NCBI GenBank assembly: GCA_025655555.1
Contig: JAHXIQ010000007.1
Location: forward strand, 1-64,000
Length of the DNA: 64,000 nt
Direction of reading: 5' to 3'
Source of the DNA: Candidatus Thiodiazotropha sp. (ex Myrtea sp. 'scaly one' KF741663)
GTDB lineage: Bacteria; Pseudomonadota; Gammaproteobacteria; Chromatiales; Chromatiaceae
Shown here: one piece after another, positions 61,301 through 64,000 of the stretch
Layout: each line of letters opens with the position of its first letter
How positions within the stretch are numbered: the first letter of the stretch is position 1
Notes under the pieces: generated by a model
What the model was told of the DNA's origin: nothing
Database searches by the model: none
What the model saw: only the letters and a program-made list of their open reading frames with translations
Made by a program: the position numbers and the translations under genes

Positions 61301-61610
61301 TTTCAGCCACGGTGATGCCCGCTTCGAGCGGTGCCTCATCATCGATACTGGTAAGCAGGTCCTCTTTGCTGATTCTGCCCAGTCGATAATATTCGCGGTA
61401 TTTTTCCAGTGGCAGGTAGCCATTGGTACCTGTCAGACGGCGGGAGGCAGCCAGCGCCTCGTGAAAGGGAAGGTGCTGATAGCCATGCAGCGTGTTGTGA
61501 TGTACGAAGTCCTTGATCGGTGCCTGTCCAGGCAAGACATGGGCGAGATGATCAAGTGCATCTTTTATCTGTTGCCGAATGTCTCCGCTGCTGGATTGTT
61601 GGCGACTCAT
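58293..61610 (-). CDS. dabA: DabA (DUF2309) inorganic-carbon uptake protein
   Basis: The 1105-residue protein belongs to UPF0753/DUF2309. The beta-CA-like zinc site is intact: Cys572 and Asp574 in [17 protein letters not shown], His766 in [25 protein letters not shown] and Cys781 in the same stretch. The His-to-Cys spacing of 15 equals that reported for Halothiobacillus DabA. An N-terminal [34 protein letters not shown] is also typical. It is longer than the best-known DabA (about 830 residues) owing to N-terminal and central helical parts. The ATG at 61610 is used; 20 further in-frame codons lie upstream. DabA makes bicarbonate from CO2 in an energy-coupled one-way reaction. Confidence 0.95.
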   Translation of the reverse strand: [1105 protein letters not shown]

Positions 61611-61629
61611 ACTTTCATCCCGTCTAATC

Positions 61630-63090
61630 TCATGGGTTGAACAGCAATGAGAGCTGAGTGGCAGAGGCATTCACCAGATCCAACACGGGGCTCGGCATGA
61701 AACCCAGAATCAGGGTGGCAGCCGCCAATGTACCTGCTGCAAGCAGTTCGACCGGTTTGAGATCCTGCACGTCACGCATATCCGGACGAACCGGGCCGGT
61801 GAAAAGCTGGCTGATGGAACGGACCGCGTAGGCTGCACTGAGTAGTACGCCGAGTGTCAGCAAAGCGGCAACCCAACCCCAACGGGCAAATCCGCCGATC
61901 AGGGTGTTCAGTTCCGCGACAAAACCTGCGGTACCCGGCAGTGAGACTGCGGCGATGAAGGCGAATGTGGTGAAAAAAGCAAACCGGGGGGTTACACGCA
62001 CCAGAGAACTATAGTGCGTCACTTCCCGTGTCTTGGTGCGCTCATAGAGCAGGCCGATCAATAGGAAGAGGGAGCCGGCTACCAGGCCATGGGCCACCAT
62101 CTGCATCAGTGCGCCATGCAGTCCGGCCAGATTGAGTGCGGCGATGCCGAGTAGCACCACCCCCATGTGACTGATTGACGAGTAGGCAATCATGGCTTTG
62201 AGGTCACTGTGCCGCCAGGCAAGCAGCCCACCATAAATCAGGCTGACGAAGGCAAGTACAACGAGTAGATCCTGCAGTGCGAGCACTGCGTCTGGTAGCA
62301 TGCCCGCTGCACGGATCAGGCCGTAGGAGCCCATCTTCAGCAGAATGCCGGAGAGGAGTATCGAGATAGGACTGGGGGCTTCGACATGTGCCAGTGGCAA
62401 CCACCCGTGCAGTGGAAAGATCGGCATCTTAACGCCGAAACCGATCAGGAAACCCAGGAATATCAATACCTGAGTATGCTGCGGCAAACCACGCCCGCTC
62501 TCAGCCATGGCAGCCATCGAAAAGGTGTGGCCGGGCACAGCGTCAAACAATACCAACAGGCTGATCAGCATGAAGACGGAACCGCCCATGGTATAGAGCA
62601 CGAAATTCAGTGCGGCACCGTGTCGGTTCTTACCGCCCCAACGGTCAATCAGGAAGAACAGGGGGATCAGGGTGAGTTCCCAAAAGATGTAGAAGAGGGA
62701 CCAGTCCTGTGCCATGAAGACCCCCAGCATTGCAGTCTCCAGCAGCAATACCAGGCTATAGTAGCCTTTGACCCGCGTCTGCACACTGGCAGACGCCAAT
62801 AGTGCGACGAAACACAACAGTGTAGCGAGCAGTACCATTGGGTAAGAGAACCCATCCAAAGCAAGAGCAAAGGAGCTGCCGAGCCGGGTGTGCCATGCTG
62901 CCTGCTGCAAAAACTGCAGGCCTGCTTGGGTTTGATCAAACTCTGTCAGATAGGCCCAAGACAGCAGCAGAGTGATGCCTGAGGCAATCAAAGCGGTTGT
63001 GCGTATGGCCCAACTGTTAGTGCGCGGTAAAAGTATGATTAACAGCGCACCGGTAAGAGGCACCAACAGTAAGTAGCTCAGACTAGGCAT
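61630..63090 (-). CDS. NuoM-like subunit a of the DAB locus
   Basis: The 486-residue protein is a full NuoM homologue with about 14 helices: SLFYIFWELTLIPLFFLIDRWGG (TM5 glutamate), GFGVKMPIFPLHGWLPLAHVEAPSPISILLSGILLKMGSYGLIRAAG (TM7 and TM8 lysines) and HSDLKAMIAYSSISHMGVVLLG. It lies 20 bases upstream of dabA. All signature residues are intact, so it can probably move protons or sodium. It is the most NuoM-like of the three extra subunits and may have entered the DAB locus from a complex I operon. Confidence 0.9.
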   Translation of the reverse strand: MPSLSYLLLVPLTGALLIILLPRTNSWAIRTTALIASGITLLLSWAYLTEFDQTQAGLQFLQQAAWHTRLGSSFALALDGFSYPMVLLATLLCFVALLASASVQTRVKGYYSLVLLLETAMLGVFMAQDWSLFYIFWELTLIPLFFLIDRWGGKNRHGAALNFVLYTMGGSVFMLISLLVLFDAVPGHTFSMAAMAESGRGLPQHTQVLIFLGFLIGFGVKMPIFPLHGWLPLAHVEAPSPISILLSGILLKMGSYGLIRAAGMLPDAVLALQDLLVVLAFVSLIYGGLLAWRHSDLKAMIAYSSISHMGVVLLGIAALNLAGLHGALMQMVAHGLVAGSLFLLIGLLYERTKTREVTHYSSLVRVTPRFAFFTTFAFIAAVSLPGTAGFVAELNTLIGGFARWGWVAALLTLGVLLSAAYAVRSISQLFTGPVRPDMRDVQDLKPVELLAAGTLAAATLILGFMPSPVLDLVNASATQLSLLFNP

Positions 63091-63135
63091 GACAGTGTGT
63101 GTTAACAGGTCCTATCGGCAGAGAGTCCGGTTAAC

Positions 63136-64000
63136 TTATCTGCCGGCATGGGGGTCACTCTTTTCCGGCTTTTCCGGTATACGCAGGGGACAGTTTTCCC
63201 GGTCGTAGGAGTCTCCCAATTGGTTCCAGATGTAGTTCAGTGCCAAGCCGATACGAGAGAAGAAATTATCACCCATTTTCTCCCTCAATCCAGTTCTGCG
63301 AATGGTATCCATAAACTGTTTTTTCATGCGCGCAACCACCAGCGTGATGCCTTGTGCCTGCAGACGTTCCCATAGATGGTGCAGGACTTCTTCGCCAGTA
63401 GCATCGATCTGGTTGATGCCCTCACCGTCCAGGATGATGTATTTCAGATCGGGGTTGGCTGCCACCACACCGAGTATCTTGGTTTCGAAATAGCCGGCAC
63501 TGGCAAAATAGAGTGAGCCGTCAAAACGCACGACAGAGATAACCGGGCTGGTCGGCAGGGGATGCACCCGAATGTCACGCATAGTGCCATCGTCATAACG
63601 CGACAGTTGAGCGAAACGTGGACGCATGGTGCGCCAGAGGAAGAGTCCCAGAGAGAGCAAAACACCAACGATGATGCCCTTGTCGAGATGTGGCGCAAAG
63701 ACAAGTGTCAACACGAAGGTGACAACCGCGACGATAGCGTCATGGGGCTGCGCCTTCCAGGCATGAATGATGGGCTCAATCTTGATCAGGTTGATAACCG
63801 CCATAATGATAACGGCCGCCAACGTGGCCTGTGGCAGGTGATAGAGCAGCGGTGTCAGGAATATCAGGGTGATCGCGACGACCAGGCCTGTGACGATAGA
63901 GGAGAAACCGGTGATGGCGCCGGCATTGATGTTGACCGCTGATCTCGAAAAGGAGCCGGAAACCGGATAGCCGGAAAACACGCTTGATACAACATTGGAC
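63136..64000 (-). CDS. SulP-family anion permease with STAS domain (partial)
   Basis: Only the C-terminal 288 or so residues are in the window; the frame is open to the edge and begins beyond 64,000. SNVVSSVFSGYPVSGSFSRSAVNINAGAITGFSSIVTG is the SulP transmembrane signature (G-F/Y-P-x-SGSFSRSAVN). More helices and then a STAS domain follow (ISVVRFDGSLYFASAGYFETKILGVVAANPDLKYIILDGEGINQIDATGEEVLHHLWERL). SulP proteins carry sulfate, bicarbonate (BicA) or other anions. Beside dabA, bicarbonate is the likely substrate, though sulfate export in a sulfur oxidiser cannot be excluded. It is the upstream partner of the DAB operon, 45 bases before subunit a. Confidence 0.9.
   Translation of the reverse strand, partial: SNVVSSVFSGYPVSGSFSRSAVNINAGAITGFSSIVTGLVVAITLIFLTPLLYHLPQATLAAVIIMAVINLIKIEPIIHAWKAQPHDAIVAVVTFVLTLVFAPHLDKGIIVGVLLSLGLFLWRTMRPRFAQLSRYDDGTMRDIRVHPLPTSPVISVVRFDGSLYFASAGYFETKILGVVAANPDLKYIILDGEGINQIDATGEEVLHHLWERLQAQGITLVVARMKKQFMDTIRRTGLREKMGDNFFSRIGLALNYIWNQLGDSYDRENCPLRIPEKPEKSDPHAGR

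Noticed and set aside
53704-63090. Ordinary nuo (complex I) operon fragment
   Set aside because: Only L/M-type antiporter subunits are present, and they are interleaved with dabA; no hydrophilic or NuoA/H/J/K subunit occurs in this cluster.

Overview
The window looks like a chromosomal segment of a chemolithoautotrophic, probably sulfur-oxidising gammaproteobacterium; a relative of the Sedimenticola/Thiodiazotropha group is my guess, made from gene content and not from any search. The arguments are a DAB-type inorganic-carbon transport locus, a nonaheme cytochrome c, a glyoxylate-shunt pair (aceA and aceK), many c-di-GMP and chemotaxis proteins, and typical gammaproteobacterial genes (creBCD, ppnN, arfB, yaeQ). 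No rRNA or tRNA gene and no CRISPR array was seen.

Layout. 1-3,240 is the end of an integron-type gene-cassette array: small unrelated + strand genes separated by attC-like sites with GTTAG and CTAAC cores. One attC has been split by an IS110-family element. 3,359-7,692 holds yaeQ, arfB, an ANTAR response regulator and a PAS-GGDEF-EAL protein with a damaged EAL site. 8,029-13,203 holds a CZB chemoreceptor and then a lexA, Y-family polymerase and short SRAP-like module. 13,438-18,987 (+) carries a small membrane protein, a two-component system and a PKD-containing nonaheme cytochrome. 19,214-25,895 (-) is a five-gene operon: a TolC-type channel, three PhnD-like periplasmic proteins and a membrane GGDEF-EAL protein.

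26,074-38,569 (-) is a long operon for a complex I-like machine fused to a complete Mrp-type antiporter: mrpE, F, G, an MbhD-like subunit, MbhE/MrpB, C, D, a NuoL/MrpD-like subunit, NuoH, B, C and D homologues, and then a ferredoxin-GltD flavoprotein that may replace the NuoEFG input module. Its gene gaps are full of palindromic repeats, and a four-helix-bundle (S23-type) gene has been inserted.

39,010-42,719 is creD divergent from creBC. 43,263-47,394 has aceK divergent from aceA, then an RraA-like gene. 47,920-52,364 carries a soluble CZB chemoreceptor, ppnN, mdh and a BolA-family gene. 52,635-64,000 is the carbon-concentrating locus: a divergent beta-carbonic-anhydrase-like protein, dabA and dabB, three additional NuoM-like antiporter subunits and a SulP permease cut by the window edge.

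The most unusual items are the IS110 element whose upstream non-coding region contains a 9-base copy of the attC sequence it sits in, the Nuo-Mrp-GltD complex, the expanded DAB locus with its carbonic-anhydrase-like neighbour, the PhnD/c-di-GMP/TolC operon, and an AT-rich repeat family that invades gene ends.
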